Positions 39,139 through 39,360 of a stretch of 39,360 nt of DNA are shown here, in pieces. Below the pieces are notes generated by a model. That model made no database searches. It was not told the DNA's origin and saw only the letters and a list, made by a program, of their open reading frames with translations. Each line of letters starts with the position of its first letter. Positions within the stretch are counted from its first letter, which is position 1. The position numbers and the translations under genes were made by a program. Origin of the DNA: Halobacteriales archaeon QS_5_68_33 (lineage in GTDB: Archaea; Halobacteriota; Halobacteria; Halobacteriales; Haloarculaceae); NCBI GenBank assembly GCA_003023785.1, contig PXRS01000018.1, positions 1 through 39,360 on the forward strand. The letters run 5' to 3'.

Positions 39139-39360
39139 AGCCGTTCAGGGTTTCGTGGTGGCCTCGACTCTCCATTCAAGACGGCTCTAACTGTACTTCC
39201 GAGGTTCAGCGACACAGTTCGTGATTTGCGACCGGATTCATCAATGAGTGAACTGACTAAGAGTGCAAGTAGTCAGATTCGGTAGCAACTCCGGTCAGCG
39301 TCCTTAGAAATGAGGTGTTGACCCGATATGGACTGCTCAATTCTGAGATTTCGCCAGATA
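39139..39360. other. AT-richer segment at the right edge
   Basis: GC drops visibly from about 39180 onward relative to the rest of the window. No long frame exists; a 13-codon plus-strand frame at 39244 (MSELTKSASSQIR) is not supported. The composition suggests the edge of accessory or transferred DNA, perhaps a remnant of an insertion sequence, but no inverted terminus or transposase motif is visible. Confidence 0.4.

Overview
The window is a high-GC haloarchaeal chromosome segment (class Halobacteria; Haloarculaceae-like is a guess). Evidence: acidic proteins, TATA-type promoters about 25-30 nt upstream of start codons, an Orc1/Cdc6 initiator, archaeal RFC large subunit, TiaS, PyrE2, PGF-CTERM surface proteins, HalOD1, and bacterial-type ThrRS and KatG. 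Most of it is core housekeeping. The last ~200 bp is clearly more AT-rich and may be the edge of accessory DNA.

Layout. 1-2053: PII nitrogen sensor (5'-truncated by the window), Lrp/AsnC regulator, Orc1/Cdc6. 2143-8253: ileS, a palindrome-rich spacer, tiaS facing ileS (both act on tRNA-Ile), and an XRE-type regulator. 8343-11714: two paralogous secreted Thr/Pro-rich CARDB proteins with archaeosortase (PGF-CTERM) signals, one frameshifted, around a small orphan gene. 11961-18946: katG, glutaredoxin, thrS with a structured leader, pyrE, and a phosphoglucomutase-family gene that has lost its catalytic serine loop. 18977-23809: coiled-coil protein overlapping hisI, a small membrane protein, prepilin peptidase, rfcL. 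23928-28790: heme A synthase, malic enzyme fused to a phosphotransacetylase-like domain, RNase HI, EamA transporter. 28827-33639: small membrane protein, a tightly overlapping operon (membrane-anchored protein, two Nudix hydrolases, rhodanese, unknown protein), DUF5809/DUF5810-type proteins, RimI. 34094-39138: aconitase, dUTPase, HalOD1 protein, methylglyoxal synthase, M29-type aminopeptidase.

The outstanding feature is a dispersed family of palindromic elements, usually 78 bp (range 59-108), with nine complete copies and several remnants. Their termini read TAC(G/T)G... and most complete copies are flanked by a 3-bp direct repeat TCA. In nearly every case one TCA (TGA on the gene strand) is exactly the stop codon of the adjacent gene: XRE regulator, katG, thrS, prepilin peptidase, ctaA, rnhA, DUF5810, rimI and aconitase. 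The element occurs in both orientations while the TCA repeat keeps its reading, so the TCA is most simply a target-site duplication. Arm sequences differ between copies but left and right arms match each other. This looks like a MITE/REP-like family that inserts into, or is retained at, TGA stop codons and gives the transcript a long 3' hairpin. I do not recognise it as a described system.

No tRNA, rRNA, CRISPR array or complete insertion sequence was seen. All calls come from reading the sequence; no database search was possible.
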